Shown piece by piece: positions 33,977 through 48,900 of a DNA stretch of 64,000 bases. This stretch comes from Telopea speciosissima (Eukaryota > Streptophyta > Magnoliopsida > Proteales > Proteaceae). The stretch's first letter is position 1. The number at the start of each line of letters is the position of its first letter. The notes beneath the pieces were generated by a model. The model was not told the DNA's origin. It ran no database searches and was given only the letters and a program-made list of their open reading frames with translations. The DNA lies in NCBI RefSeq assembly GCF_018873765.1, contig NC_057916.1, positions 12,170,001 to 12,234,000 on the forward strand, given 5' to 3'. Position numbers and translations under genes: made by a program.

Positions 33977-36900
33977 ACCCCCCCCCCCCCCCCCCCCCCC
34001 CCCCTTTTTTGTCTTTGTTTTGTAAATGGACCATAGTTCCCTTTTGGCATGTGTGAAGTATGCAGATTGGGATTCAGTTTTCAGAATTGAGGTATTTGTT
34101 TTGTAAATTGACAATAGTTCCGTACACAAACATAAACCTTGTGCAGATTATATAAAATCAATAAAACTTCTGTTGAATAATGTACACCAGAATACCGTGG
34201 GGGTATTCTGTTCTTTTTACTGCTTTAATTTTTAGTGTTTGTGCTGCCTAGTTAAGTCAGATATAGCTAGGGGTATTTTTGTCTCTATGATGTAATCTTC
34301 CATATTATAAATATATGGTTTGGTTGATCAGTTAGATCATTCAAGCATTCTCCTAATTCCTGTTTTGTTAACATGGCATCAGAGCCACTTTCTCTGATCT
34401 AGGTTTTCAAAACCCACCACCTTCCATTGTTCCTCTCTTCCACCTTCTCCCACTTGATCTTCTCTTTCTCCTTTCCTTTCTTTTTTTTGTTTTCTTCTCT
34501 TACTAGGGCAGATCTAATGAGGTGATCATACGATCTAGATGCTGCCTTCAATCCAACCTCTTCAATAGATGGTTTAATCAAAAATCAAGTTCGATAGCTG
34601 CTGCCCTTGTCCCTGTGATTTTTTGGAGATCTCCCCTTCTTGAAGATCAGCTTCTCTTTTGCCTTGGAAGCTGTTTTTTCCTTATTGGAGATCGATCATA
34701 GTAGTATTGGACAACAAATATTACAGAGATTTCAACCTATTTGCAGCTTATACCTATTATCGATCTCAATTCAGGGTTTTTTTCAAACCCCCGACTCTTA
34801 TTGATTTTTGGGTTTCTGTTCTTTGCTTGGGCTGATATTTGGAGATCTCATTCACACTACTTCAAGGAGGACTCGACATTACTATCAGCCCCGTTCGAGT
34901 TTTTTTGAAGACCCCTAACCCAAATCGATCTCGTCTTTCAGGGTTTTTCAAAACCCTAATCCTTATTGATTTTTGGGGGTTAGGGCTGCTTGTTGCTGCT
35001 ATTACTTTCAAGGTTTCTTTGCTGCCAAGAGGATCACTTGACCTTATTTTCAAGGCTTTTACTTCTGATTTTCTGCCAAGGATTATCTTCATCATGCCAG
35101 ACTCTGATGTGACCACGGCTACTTCTGGAGAAGATGGTCAGTCCAGGACTGAATTCCTCCCTTATGCTACTTCCATTAAACTTGATGGTTCCAATTATCT
35201 AATGTGGGCCAGATCTCTCTCTTTGACTGTGGCTGGAAGAGGACTCAGTGGCCATCTTAATGGCACCTCTAAACAGCCCATTGAAGAGGGCCCCTCTCAA
35301 GCTCGATAGAATACCAATGATGCTATGGTTATGTCCTTTGTTCTGAACTCCATGCCTCAAGAACTCTCTCCAACCAGTACTTTCTCCTTGAAACAGCCGC
35401 ACAGATATGGGCTGCTGCTAAGGGAACTTATGGACAATTGGGGAATGATGCATAAGTTTATGACATCCGGAAGACACTCCATACCACTACTCAGAAGGAG
35501 TTGTCAGTTACCAAATACTATGCTGTCCTCACAAGCTTATGGCAACAATTGGATCACTATGCTCGATTTCAGCCCTCTACACATGACGACATTACTGCCT
35601 ATTCCAAGTATGTGCACCAGTTTCAAGTTTATGATTTTTTAGTTGGTCTTAATGCTGAACATGATCCAATTTGAGTGCAAATTCTTAGTAGGATTCCTTT
35701 CCCAACATTGGAGCAGGCCTTTTCTTATGTTCACATTGAAGAGACACCTCAGGCTGCTATGATGTTGACTCCTACAGTTGAGAGATCAGTCCTACGAGCT
35801 GCTGGTTCCAACTCTTCTACTACTTTTGAGAGTAGTGCTTCTGCTGCTGCTGCTACTGCTGCTCCTGCAAAAGAGCCAATCAAGTGTGACCATTGCAACA
35901 AACCATATCATACTAAGGCTCAGTGCTGGAAATTACATGGGAAGCCTGCTGATTTTGAGACCAAACGTGGTCGTGGTAAACCTAAAGGCAAGGCTAATCA
36001 CACTGAAAGTGTAACTACAGCCCCCCACTGCTGAACCAGTTTTCTCCCATGAAGAATTTCAGGCTCTCAGGCGTATGTTACAAACTTCCGCTGCCTCTAC
36101 TACGTCTACTGCCAGTTATTCCACACCATCAGGTTCTCATTTTGCCCGTTCAGGTATTTCCTTTGCTGGTCACTGTGCATCGGTTGTCTCCACTCCATGG
36201 ATCATCGACTTCGGTGCCATTGATTACATGACAGGTTCTTCTAGCCTTTTTCATACCTATTCCCCTACTTCTTGCAAGGATAAGGTTAAAATAGCTTATG
36301 GGTCCCTCTCATCTATTTCTGGGAAAGGATCCATTAGTTGTTCCCCTTCTCTTACCTTGTCTTCTGTGTTGCATATTCCCAATTTCACTACTAACATTTT
36401 ATCTATTAGTAGTATTACAAAAAATCTGAATTGTAAAGTGACCTTTTTTCCATCTCATTGTGTCTTTCAGGATCTGGACTCGGCGAAGACGATTGGATCG
36501 GGTAAAGTGCATGGTGGATTGTACCTGCTTAATGGTGACCCTCTTGTTACACAGGCTTTACCTTCTCAGCTATGTCAGTCTGCATCCTTCTCCTTTGAAG
36601 TACACCAATGGCATTCTAAACTAGGACATCCCCCCTTAGGAACTTTATCACATTTATTACTAGCAATAATAAAAAATTGTAATACGGAAGACTTTTTCTG
36701 TGAGCCTTGTGTCTTGGCCAAACTGACACGTTCAAACTATCATATTTCTAATAAAAGGTCTTCTTCCTTATTTCAATTGGATCATACTGATGTGTGGGGT
36801 CCTAGTCGAAAAGCTTCTCTTTCTGGTCATAGGTGGTATGTCACTTTTATAGATTGTTATTCCCGATTCACTTGGGTCTACCTGATGCACACAAAAAATG

Positions 36901-39900
36901 AAGTTTTTTCTAGTTTTCAGCATTTTCACAAGATGGTCCAGACCCAATTTAATGCCACTCTCAAAGTCTTGAGAAGTGACAATGGGGCAAAGTATATGGA
37001 AGGTCAGTTCCAAAGATACCTTACTGGCCATGGGATTTTACATCAGACCAGCTATGTTGATACTCCAGCCCAAAATGGTGTGGCTGAAAGAAAAAACCGC
37101 CATCTCTTGGAGGTGGCTAGAGTACTTATGTTTGCTCGACATGTTCCTTCCTTTTATTGGGGAGATGTTGTACTCACTGCGGCCTATTTGATTAATAGGC
37201 TGCCCAGTCGGGTCCTTGACTACAAGTCCCCTGTCGAGCTATTACTTGGCTCTTCTTCTTTTATTGTTCCCCCTAGGGTGTTTGGTTGCGTTTGCTATGC
37301 CAGGGATACTAGATCCCCTGGTAAACTTGAACCCCGTAGTCTCCGCTCCATTTTTTTAAGGGTACTCTGCCACCCAGAAGGGGTACAAGTGCTATTATCC
37401 TCCTGCCAGACGTACATTGGTCAGTATGGATGTTGTTTTTCATGAGACTGTGTCTTATTATTTGTCTCCACCTCTTCAGCGGGAGAGTGTTAGTGAAGAT
37501 GTGCTGACCATTGAACCTCCCCTACAGTCCGTTTACAATGAGTCTGTTCTTGTTCCTCCTACTCCTAGTCCTCCCTCTGCCTCAGGGGGAGAGGTTCCTA
37601 TACAGGAGGAGACCATCCCTGATGATGTTGTTGACATTCCTATTCAAGGGGAGCAAACTCCTGTTCAGACTCCAGTCCAGACTCCAGCCCAGAAAACCAT
37701 TAGTGAATTTCAAAGGAGGATTAATGAATCTAATGTGCAAACTTATACAAGGAAACACAAGCAGCTTCAACCAACTATAGCACCAGTACCCATCCAATTA
37801 CCGAACCTGGTCCCAGAACCTGCCTCTCCACCTGGTAATACTTCTTCTTCTGATTTACCTATTGCTATTCATAAGGGTGTCAGGGCTTGCACTAAGCATC
37901 CTATATCCGATGTTGTTTCTTATGACTCCCTTTCTCCATCTTTTCGTGCTTTTGTTTCTTCTCTTTCTTTTGTTCGTATTCCTAACAATTGGCAGGAAGC
38001 TCTATCAGATGGAAAGTGGAAGGCAACAATGATGGAAGAAATGGAAGCCCTGGAAAAAAATAGTACATGGGAGCTTGTGGTTCTTCCACCTGGGAAGAGA
38101 ACTGTTGGATGCAAGTGGGTGTTTGTAGTAAAACAGAAGGTGGATGGCACTGTGGATAGGTATAAGGCACGACTCGGGGCAAAGGGGTTTACCCAAACAT
38201 ACGACATTGATTACTAGGAGACCTTTGCCCCTGTTGCAAAGCTGAATACTGTTCGGGTTTTGCTATTCTGTGCAGTCAATCTTGGGTGGAAATTGCAACA
38301 GTTGGATGTGAAGAATGCTTTCCTCAATGGAGAACTAGATGAGGAGGTGTATATGGGCATTCCACCAGGGTTCTCTTGTGACAAAAACCAAGGTAAAGTG
38401 TGTAAGTTGAAGCATGCACTTTATGGGCTGAAGGAGTCACCTCGAGCATGGTTTGGCCAGTTTTACAAGGCCATGATTTCTGTGGGCTATAAGCAGAGTA
38501 ATGTTGATCACACTCTCTTTATAAAGAGGGTTGGTGGAAAACTCACTGTTCTTATAGTCTACGTTGATGACATAGTGGTCACTGGCAATGATGGTGATGA
38601 GATCAGCCGGTTGAAGTCCTTTCTTGGGTAAGAGTTTGAGATTAAAGATCTAGGAAAGCTACGATACTTTCTTGGGATTGAGGTTGCCAGATCTTCTAAA
38701 GGCATTTTTCTCTCCCAAAGGAAGTATGTCCTAGATTTATTGGCTGAAACTGGTTTGTTAAGATGTCACCCTTTAGATACTCCTATGGATGCTACTGTTT
38801 GTCTCAAGGAAAAAGACGGTGAACCTGTTGATAAAGGCCGGTACCAAAGACTAGTGGGGAAGTTGATTTATCTCTCACACACACGTCCTAATATTGTTGT
38901 TGTTGTGAGTACTGTGAGTCAGTTTATGTATGATCCCTACTCTTCTCATATGGAAGTTGTTCTTCGTATCCTTCACTACCTGAAGTCAGCTCCTGGAAAG
39001 GGCATTCTCCTGTCTTCTCATGGTCACCTATGAATAGAGGCATACATTGATGCTGATTGGGCTGGTTCTACAGATCGCAAGTCTATTTCTGGGTATTGTT
39101 CTTTTGTAGGTGACAATCTTGTCACTTGGCGTAGCAAGAAGCAGAATATGGTTGCTCGTTCTAGTGCCGAAGCAGAATTTCGTGCTATGGCACAAGGCAT
39201 CTGTGAGTTACTTTGGCTTAAAGGCTTGCTACAAGACCTTGGTGTTCCTATTCGTCTTCCTATGATGTTGTACTGTGACAACAAGGCTATAATCAGCATT
39301 GCACACAACCCGGTACAGCATGATCGCACTAAGCATGTTGAAGTGGATAGGCATTTCATCAAGGAGAAATTGGAAGAAGGGCTGATTTGTGTTCCCTTTG
39401 TGAAGTCTACTGATCAGCTTGCTGATATTTTCTCCAAGTGATTATCTGGAAAGCTATTTCATCCTATTTTAGTCAAGTTGGGAATGATTGACATATTTGT
39501 TCCAACTTGAGGGGGAGTGTTGAATAATGTACACCTACCGTGGGGGTATTCTGGCCTTTTTACTGCTTTAATTTTTAGTGTTTGTGCTGCCTAGTTAAGT
39601 CGGCTATAGCTAGGGGTATTTTTGTCTCTATGATGTAATCTTCCATACTATAAATATATGGCTTGGTTGATCAGTTAGATCATTCAAGCATTTTCCTAAT
39701 TCCTGTATTGTTAACAACTTCTTCTAGTTGCAAATAGGAAAGTTTTCAGTTAAGCTGTTTAAAGAAGCAAGCTATCAAAATGTACACAAGGTAACTAAGC
39801 TGTTTGTTAGATTTGCACATTTGGTTCGGTGTAAATAAGAGTTTGGTTTTGGGAGATTAAGGTTCTTTTTTTAAAGATCAAAGGGGTATGTTTTGCATGT

Positions 39901-42900
39901 TTTTTTACTTCTAAATGAAGTTATTTGTAACATACACAAAAACATGTGTAGAATGTAGATTACAGAAGAACTAACAAGAGTTGTTGTTGCTGTTAAGGGT
40001 GGAAAAAATAGACTTGCCATTAAGCAGTTTAAAGAAGGCAGTTTTATTTATTTTTTGGTGAATAATTAATTCAATACCAAAAACCCCGGAGGGGTGAGGG
40101 GGAGAAGAGAGAGAGAGCCAAGAAGGAGCCTCCCCTAGGCGGTGGGGAGAGGCTGAATCAGGGACTCAGGTAAACCCCAAGAGACAACAATGACCCTGTT
40201 CCTTGTTCTTCTACTTTTTCATAATCTTTTATCATATTTCTAAAATTTTTTGTAGTTCTGAGCTTTTAGGCCTCAGTTAACAAGGTTATTGGAAAGATCT
40301 CTCCCTCAAGAAAAGTTCATGGAAACAGATTACAATTGCAACTAAATAAATAAATACTTTGACATCATTCAGTGAGTGTGCGAAAGCTACTTCCCTTTAA
40401 CCATACATGTCTGATGTGCTTAGCAAGTTAGGAATCAGCCAACCCTTTGTTATATGTTGTCATTTTTCCAATTAGGAAATCAGTCAACTTATTTTTTCTC
40501 CAGAGAATTATGTTTATTGTAAGACGTAATATACTAATTTAGGTACTCGGTGGCATTAGTTATCATTCTAGGGGGGCTGACTATTGTTCTGTCTTTTGCA
40601 GGAGTTTTTTCTTCAGGAGTTGTTACACTCAAGTCCATCCAGATTTTTAAAACCCATGAATTATTTAATGCGAAACCAACAGTTTATTTCCATTGTGAAG
40701 GGGAGAACAGGACAATTTTTCCAGACGTGAAGAAAACAGATGTTGTATATACTTTCAAGGGTGAGGAATCTTGGCAGGTCCGTAGTTCGTTTCTCAGTTA
40801 TTTTGAGCTAATGGTCTAATACTTTCTAAGTTGTTAGTAGAATCAGAAAGATCTGTGGGAAAACTCTTTTACATGGCTTACCATTCTTTTACTTTTTTTT
40901 TTTTCTGGATGAATATACATGACTCTCTGACTCTTTATATGTAGAAAAATATAAAGATGAAATTGAACACTGATAGTAGTTTATGACTTTATGCAAATAG
41001 TTTCTAGCAAACATGGTTTGGAGGAACTGTCCATCTTCCAGTGCTGTGTATTCTAATCCCCCATTTCTTTTGATAAGAAACTAACTTCTATTAAAATATG
41101 CACCTGTAATTCATGCAGAATGGGATGAGAATTACCATCGTGTAGAAGCTTGCTTCTTTAGCACATTCATTCATGGTGTGAGAACCCTTGCCTTCTTTTC
41201 ATTTTATTTTGAATCCAATGTAGTTTTACTTCTTCAGGATGGCCTCATTAACCATTGCCTATTTTTCACATCAGCAAGGAGAAAAGGGTGATCTATGTGG
41301 ATGTTGTGTACCCTACTCAACTCCACACATGTATATACTAACAATAACAGAAATACTCCTGCACATAATATGGTATTCTTTACAAATTTTAATATCACTA
41401 TAACAACAGTTGTAAGAGTCAGTAAATAGGGTTCCCCCTCTATTCGAGGGAGCTTGCCTACTTTATGAGAAGTCATTACTCTCTGTTTATGATGCCTGGC
41501 TTACCACTAATGTTTATATAATTTTTATGTTCTTCATCTATGTTGAATCTAGTCTTATGATATTGTACCCTTGAACTTTATTAATTCAGGATTTGGTTTT
41601 TCAAAGTTGCTACATCTTGCACCAAATACCCCATTGTCACTGTTAAATTTAGTAGTCTATTTAGTAGTCCCGGTTTATGTCTCTGTGGGTTTTCTATCGG
41701 TTTATTTGTGAGGGGTGTTTTGGGTATTACTCGATGTAACTTAAGTAAGTTGGTGGTGGCGTGGTTGTAGGATTCTGTTTTTTATTTAAATATCTCCCCC
41801 AGCCCACGGTTTGGGCAGAGTGCTCATAACTCGAACCATGGGCAAGGTTTCTCTCCTCCCTTGATTCCATCAATCTCTCTTCTTCTTCTTCCTCCTCTCT
41901 ATTGTTGTAGGTACTTAATGCCTTGATATTGTCACATGGTATCAGAGCATTAAGATCTTATGGTTAGCATTATTCTTTTAGTTTGAGAGTCACTTTTGAA
42001 ATTATCCATTGTGGTCTACAACAACCAATGCTGTATGTTTTCTTCTAAAACCCTAGTTGATAATACAATGAAAAACTAGGGTTTCCATTATGGTCAACAG
42101 CAACCAATGCTGTCAATTCCTGTCTGAATTGGACTCTGATCTTCAATCTGTCAAGAGTCAAATATTAACTGGTGAGAAGATCCCCTTTATGAACGAGGCT
42201 TACTATAGAATTCAGTAGATTGTGTCACCTTCTCTGGTTAAGCCTGATTCCACTACCTCTTCTAAGGATAATTTGGCATTCGTTGCTAATGGTGGTGGTC
42301 ATGGTCATGGTAATGGTGCTTCTAGTAGAGGTCGTGGATTAGGGGGAGGTCATGGACGTGGTACGAGTGGTCATGGCAATCCACCTTCTGATCTAGTTGT
42401 TCGTTGGTTTACTCATTGTGGCCGCCCTAATCACACTGTTGACAAATATTGGATAAAGCATGGCAAGCCCCAGTAGGCACAACAGCAATTTGCTAATACT
42501 ACTGTCTTTGATGGGAATACTAGCATGGTGCCTTCCAATGATACCAATCAAAGTCCTTCTATTGGGGTGGTGTCTCCTGTCACACTGGTATGATCAATCA
42601 ACTCCTCAAACGAGTTTAGCAGCTTCAGACATCCTCTTCTACATCCACGGTTACATTAGCTCACTCAAGTATTTCTACATGTTTTACTTCTTCATCCTCC
42701 CCTCCCTAGGTCATCGACTTAGGTGCATCATCACATATGACTGATAAGCCAAATTTGTTTTCTTTATTTCTGCAATCTGTTTCTTCATCACAAGTTGTTC
42801 TTGCTGATGGAATTCTTACTAGTGTCATGGGTCATGGTATTGTCCCTTTGTCTCCTATGCTCTCACATCTACTGTTCTTCGTGTTCCCTAATTACCGCTT

Positions 42901-45900
42901 AATCTTTTATCTGGTAGTCAATTGACTAAACATCTTAATTGCTCCATTAATTTCATCCTTCTGGTTGTGTGTTTCATAATCTCAAGACAAAGATGATGAC
43001 TAGTGGAGGGCAGGAGAGGGATGGCTTATACTACTTTGACGTTGCTTCCTCCACGGCAGCCTCTGCTACTTCTACTGGTGTCTCACCTTTACATTGGCAC
43101 TACCGGCTGGGGCATCTTTCTCATTCCAAGCTATAGTATATCATCCCTAGTTGCAAGTCTATTTCCCGTCTTAAGTGTGAAGCTTGTGAGCTTGGTAAGC
43201 ATCACCGTACTGTATTTCTGTCACGTAGCGAGTCTAGGAGTCAATCTTTATTTGATTTAATTCATTTTGATATTTGGAGCCCAATAGGGTTAAAAGTCGG
43301 TTAGGTTTTTCTTTTTTCTTTTTTTCTTTATTGACGATCATTCGCGCTTGGCATGGTTGTATCTTTTAAAGGATCATTCTGAATTTGTGTCTGTCTGCAA
43401 ACAATTTTATAATGAAATCAAAGTTCAATTTGGTATTTGTTCGAAAAGTTTGCGTACTGATAATGCTTTGGAAATTACTCAACGTGAGATTTCTTCGGTT
43501 TGTTCTGACAATGAGATTAATCATTAAGCCAGCTGTTCTTATATAAAAAAACCGCCATCTTTTAGACATTGCTAGGTCCCTTGTGTTTCATATGAATGTT
43601 CCAAAGTTTATTAGAACAATACCGTGTTGACTGCCTGTTTTTTATTAACCCGATGCCGTCCTCTGCTCTCCATAGTAAAACTTTGTTTTCTGTTTTTTTC
43701 CTAACAGTTCTTTGTTTAGTTTGCCTCCTTGTATTTTTTGTTGTCAGTGCTTTGTCCATAATCTTTGTCCTGGCCTTAATAAATTGTCTCCTTGGGCTAC
43801 CAAGTGTTTATTTCTTGGTTACTCTCGTACCCAAAAAGGCTACCAGTGTTTTGATCATTTTACTCGTCAACAATTTATTATTGTTGAGGTTATATCTTTT
43901 GAAAATTCACCATATTTTGGTAGCTTTGTTTTTTATTTGGGTCATGAATCTCCTAGTCCCCTTCCAGTTCCTCAAATCATTCCTCTTGAGGTTTCAGACC
44001 CCAAATCTACGAAGGTGCCCTTGCAAGTATACAAGCGCTGCCCTGAGCAACCACTGCTTGCTACTATCACTCCTCACCTTCTCCAAACCGGCTCTTTGCG
44101 TAGAGATTATTCTTCTACTGTTGATCTCCCTATTGCTCTTTGGAAAGTTACTCGCTCCTGTAGTCATAACTTCTTGGTTGTGTATCTGATTACTAATTGT
44201 CTCTATTTTTCATCTTTTTGCTTCTCTTCGTCAATTTGCTTTTATCTTTCACCTCCTAGTTCTTTCCTAACAATTGCAAAGATGCTTTGTCTCACCGTGG
44301 GTGAAAAACTGCAATGGATGTGGAAATGGGTGCCTTGCTAACTCACAAAACTTGGACATTGGTATACCTCTCTCCTGTTAAGGACCTTGTACAGTGTCGT
44401 TGGGTATATATTATTAAGTATAACCCTAATGGTTCAGTAGAGCGGTTGAAAGCTTGTTTGGTTGCTAAGGGCTACCCTCAGACCTATGGGGTTATCTACT
44501 TTGAGACATTCTCCCTCGTTTCTCGGTTGAATTCTGTAAGAATTCTTATATCCTTGGCTGTTAACTTTGATTGGCCTCTTTACCAGCTAGACATCAAGAA
44601 TGCCTTTTTGTATGGATATTTGCAAGAAGTACATATGGAGCAACCTCCTGGGTATGTTGCTCATAGGGAGAATACTAAGAAAGTTTGTAGGCTACACAAA
44701 GCCATTTATGGGCTGAAACAGTCCCCACGGATGTGGTTTGATAAATTCAGCAAAATTGTTGCCACATATGGCTTTTCTCAGTGTTACTCAGATCACTCAG
44801 TTTTTGTTCGTCATTAGGATCCTAAAGTCATTGTGCTGGTTGTTTATGTTGATGACATCATTGCGTCTGGTAATGATCTATTTATGATTGCATAGGTTAA
44901 GTCTTACTTACAACAACATTTTCAGATGAAGGACTTGGGTGCACTCAGCTATTTCCTTGGGATTGAGGTCACTCGTAGTAAGAAAGTGCTCAGTTTATCA
45001 CAACAAAAGTATGTTTTTGATCATCTGAGTGATACATGAAAGTTAGGTTGTAAGCATATTAATACTCCTATGGATCCTAATGTCAAACTTGGAGCATTTG
45101 ATGACAAGGAGTTTGAAGATAAACATCAATATCGGAGATTAGTCGACAAGCTTATATATTTTACTGTTACCCGACCTGATATTTCTTTTGCTATTGGTGC
45201 AATTAGCCAATTTATGCAAAACCCTAAGTAAGTTCATTGAGAGGCAGCTTGTCGTATATTGAGGTATCTTAAGGGTGTTCCTTGGAAATGACTTATTTAT
45301 CACCGTCATGGTCACACTAACATTGTTAGTTATTCTAATGTTGATTGGGCTGGTACTGATATGATTGGTGACCTACTACAAGCTATTGTACCTTCTTTGG
45401 TGGTTATCTCATTACATGGAGGAGTAAGAAACAAACCATTGTGGCACGTTCGAGTGTTGAAGCTGAGTATCTAGCTATGGTTCACATTGCAGCTGAATTG
45501 ATGTGGCTTCGGTCCTTTGTTCAGGAGCTTCGTTATTCAGTCAACAAGCCAATGGAGATGTTTTGTGATAACCATTCGGCTATTTACAATGCAAATAATC
45601 CGATTTTTCATGAGAGGACGAAGCATGTTAAAGTAGATTGTCATTTTATTCGGGACACAATAATCAAGAAGTTGATCTCCACACCTTTTGTCAATTATCT
45701 TTTATTTACCAAAGCCATTTTTCGGAATGTTTTTCTGCAAGGGTGCTCCAAGCTGGGCATGGGTGATGTCTTTGCTCCAGCTTGAGTGGGAGTGTTAAAT
45801 TTAGTAGTCTATTTAGCAGTCTCGGTTTTTGTCTTTGTGGGTTTTCTATCTGTTTATGTTTGAGGGGTGTTTTGGGTATTACTCTATGTAACTTAAGTAG

Positions 45901-48900
45901 GTCGGTGGTGGTGGTGTTGTAGGATTTTGTTTTTAATATAAATATCTCCCCCAGCCCACGGTTTGGGCAGATTGCTCATAACTCAAATTGTGGGCAAGGT
46001 TTCTCTCCTCTCTTGTTTCCATCAATCTCTCTTCTTCTTCTTCTTCCTCTTCTCTATTGCTGCAGGTTCTTAATGCCTTGATATTGTCACAATCGCTTTG
46101 GTATATCCGTTCTTATATTTACTGTTTTCCTTATTTTGAAATGAACTCATTATGATTGAACTTGGGAAGGAGAGACTTCCAAAACTTTTACTCTCTTTCA
46201 TTGGATTTTGATTTCAGATTGGTTTCTTAAAATAGGTCAACGAATGGATTTTTAGTCAAGACGGAATTGTTTGGTTTCACAAGAGAAATCCATTTTGACC
46301 TTTTGGGGATTCTGGGTTTCACAACCATGGTTGAAAATCTCGCGAAATTTCGGCGATATATCGCCAAATTTCGTATATCTCGACATGTCCGAGATACGAA
46401 ACCAATCCGAAACAAAAAAAATACAATATTTCGTCGATATATCGTGAGATATCGACAAAATATCGTGGACTTCACGATATATCGCGAGATATTGAAAAAG
46501 TGACAAATAGTGTCACGTGAGGGGCCATTTTATACCATATTTCGCAGCTCTTGGTCGATATTTCGACCGAGAGCTACTGAAACTCTATTTTTCTCTCTTC
46601 TTCCTCATTTTTTGCTCTTCTTCCTCCCTTCCAAGCATCATCCAAGCATTGTTGAAGCTCTTTGTCGCCGGGAAGACGTCGGAGGGTCATCTAAGCTCAT
46701 CATCCAAGCCTATTTTCACTATTTAAGGTAAATTCTATTTCTCTAAAACTATTTTTTTTTTAAATACTTTGTACAAATGTTGTTGGATGTTGATGATATT
46801 AATATATGTTAGACACCGGAGGCCAATCTACAGCCTCACGGTGTCGAAATTTTTTTCCCATATGTATTTTTATTTTTATTTTCTGGTTTTAAAAATTCAT
46901 TTTCCTACAACTAAAATAGAAAATAATTAGGGGTAATATGACTTAGATGGTAATGAATTAAATATATGTTAGACACCAATGGCCGATCTACGGCTTCACA
47001 GTATCGGATTTATTTTTCTGCTCTTAAATAATTATTTTAATTTTCGGAAATTAAGAAAAATATATAAAAAATTAAAAAAAACAGAAATAAATAAGGAAAA
47101 ATATGAGTTTTTAGTTTAAAAGATAATGAAAAAATATGAAAGTTATTTCTATATGTTTTGAAATGCATTACATGTATATTATGTTTACTAATTTTTGGTT
47201 TTGTTGTGTTAGGTCAATACTTATATTAACATTATATATAAAAAATTGGTTTTAATTATGTGAAAAATATAAGGGTTAGGGGAAAAATATTAAATAACTA
47301 TACAAGTGTATTAGTAATCTAAAAGTGTCAATTGAAGTGCATCTACATTAAGTTTTTTAATTATTTGTGTTACTTACATTGCAGTAAACAAGTATCATTA
47401 TGGCGGATCGTGATAGACAACGTGCGAAGGGAAAGCAAAAGGTGGGGGAAAGTAGTCAACAAAGGGGGCGGAGGGAACAAAGAGAACAGAGGGAACAAGA
47501 GAGACCAGCCAGCCAGCATAGGGGTGACATTGCATGGTTACATGGCACTCCCATTGATGGGGATAAGAGAAAATCTATATGTAACTATTGTCACATGCAA
47601 TTTATGGGAGGTGGGTCCAGTAGACTTAAACAACATCTGACTGGAGGATCTAAAGATGTTGTAGGTTGTCATATGGTCCCTACTTGCGCCGGCGCCAACA
47701 TCATATCACAGTGGATCATCTTCTTCACGGACTGGATCGATTGGTAACCCTAGCTTATATCCTAGGATAGGTTACCTACAGTATGTTGATGATTCCATTT
47801 ACGTGACACTTGTGGATGACTACACTCGTTTCTTCTCCGATTCTATACCGTGGTCCACATATGTCCTTCAAACAGAGAGCAATGGACGTTGACTCCAGCG
47901 AGGCATGAGTGGGATTGATCCAGGGAGGCACAACAACTACTATTAGTAGTTTAGCACTTGTAATTTGTAACTTAAGTTGTGATTTCATTGATCTATGAAC
48001 TTGTGAGTTGTGACTTGCGAGTCTTGTGACTTTGACACTTAGTGTATTACCTTTAAGGCTTTAAGCATTTGAGCTATTGAGTTTTGAGTTATTGAATATT
48101 ATGGAGTTTATGAGAATCATGGTACTCATCAATGTGTATTGGCTTTAACTTGATATGTGATGAAGTTAAATACTATTATTAAATATTAACTATCTAATCT
48201 ATGTGTATTTAACTATTTATACATTAGGGTCGGCGACCGTATGTCAATCAAAAGTGCAAGCCCAAAACACCAATTTGAATTCATATTTTTGCAATTTTAT
48301 GGTTTAAATGTGTTTATTAAGCTTAAATAAGGTTGTCCATGAAGTTTCAGGCCTAGATATGGCCAAATACCCCCCGAGATGGACCCCCGAAATATCGCAG
48401 AAAAAATGCAATATTTCGGTCATATTTCGCGATATTTCGGGTATCTCGGATATCTTGGTAGGCCCGAGATACCGAGATATCGCGAAATATTAAACCTTGT
48501 TCACAACTCGGGCTTAGAGGATTGGCTTGAACTTCACTATATTGTGTGTGATGAGGCTCAAGATCGAAGGAGGAAGGATATCGTGTTGGAGCCTTTGATG
48601 GAGGAGTTGCAATGGTTTTGAAAGTCACAGACAGTTGGAGGGTGGGGTGGGATCCAACATTCGGGTCACAGTTACATCTCCCAAACAAATTCCAAAACCT
48701 CCTCTGTAACACCAGCAATGTCACCACCATGATCCTCCACAGAAGACTCGTCAACATCCTCACCACCTTCATAATCACCATCCTTGGAGAACTGCAGAAA
48801 ATTGAAGGCCAAGCAAAAGATCTCATTAACAGCCTTATTGGTGGAGAGTACAGAAAGCCTAGACTTGAAGCTGCCACCAATCGCAGTGAAATCATTGCAA

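Noticed and set aside
33434-34129. Long open frames encoding poly-proline, poly-lysine or poly-glycine on both strands
   Set aside because: They are direct translations of the C/A homopolymer tract; composition alone keeps the frames open.
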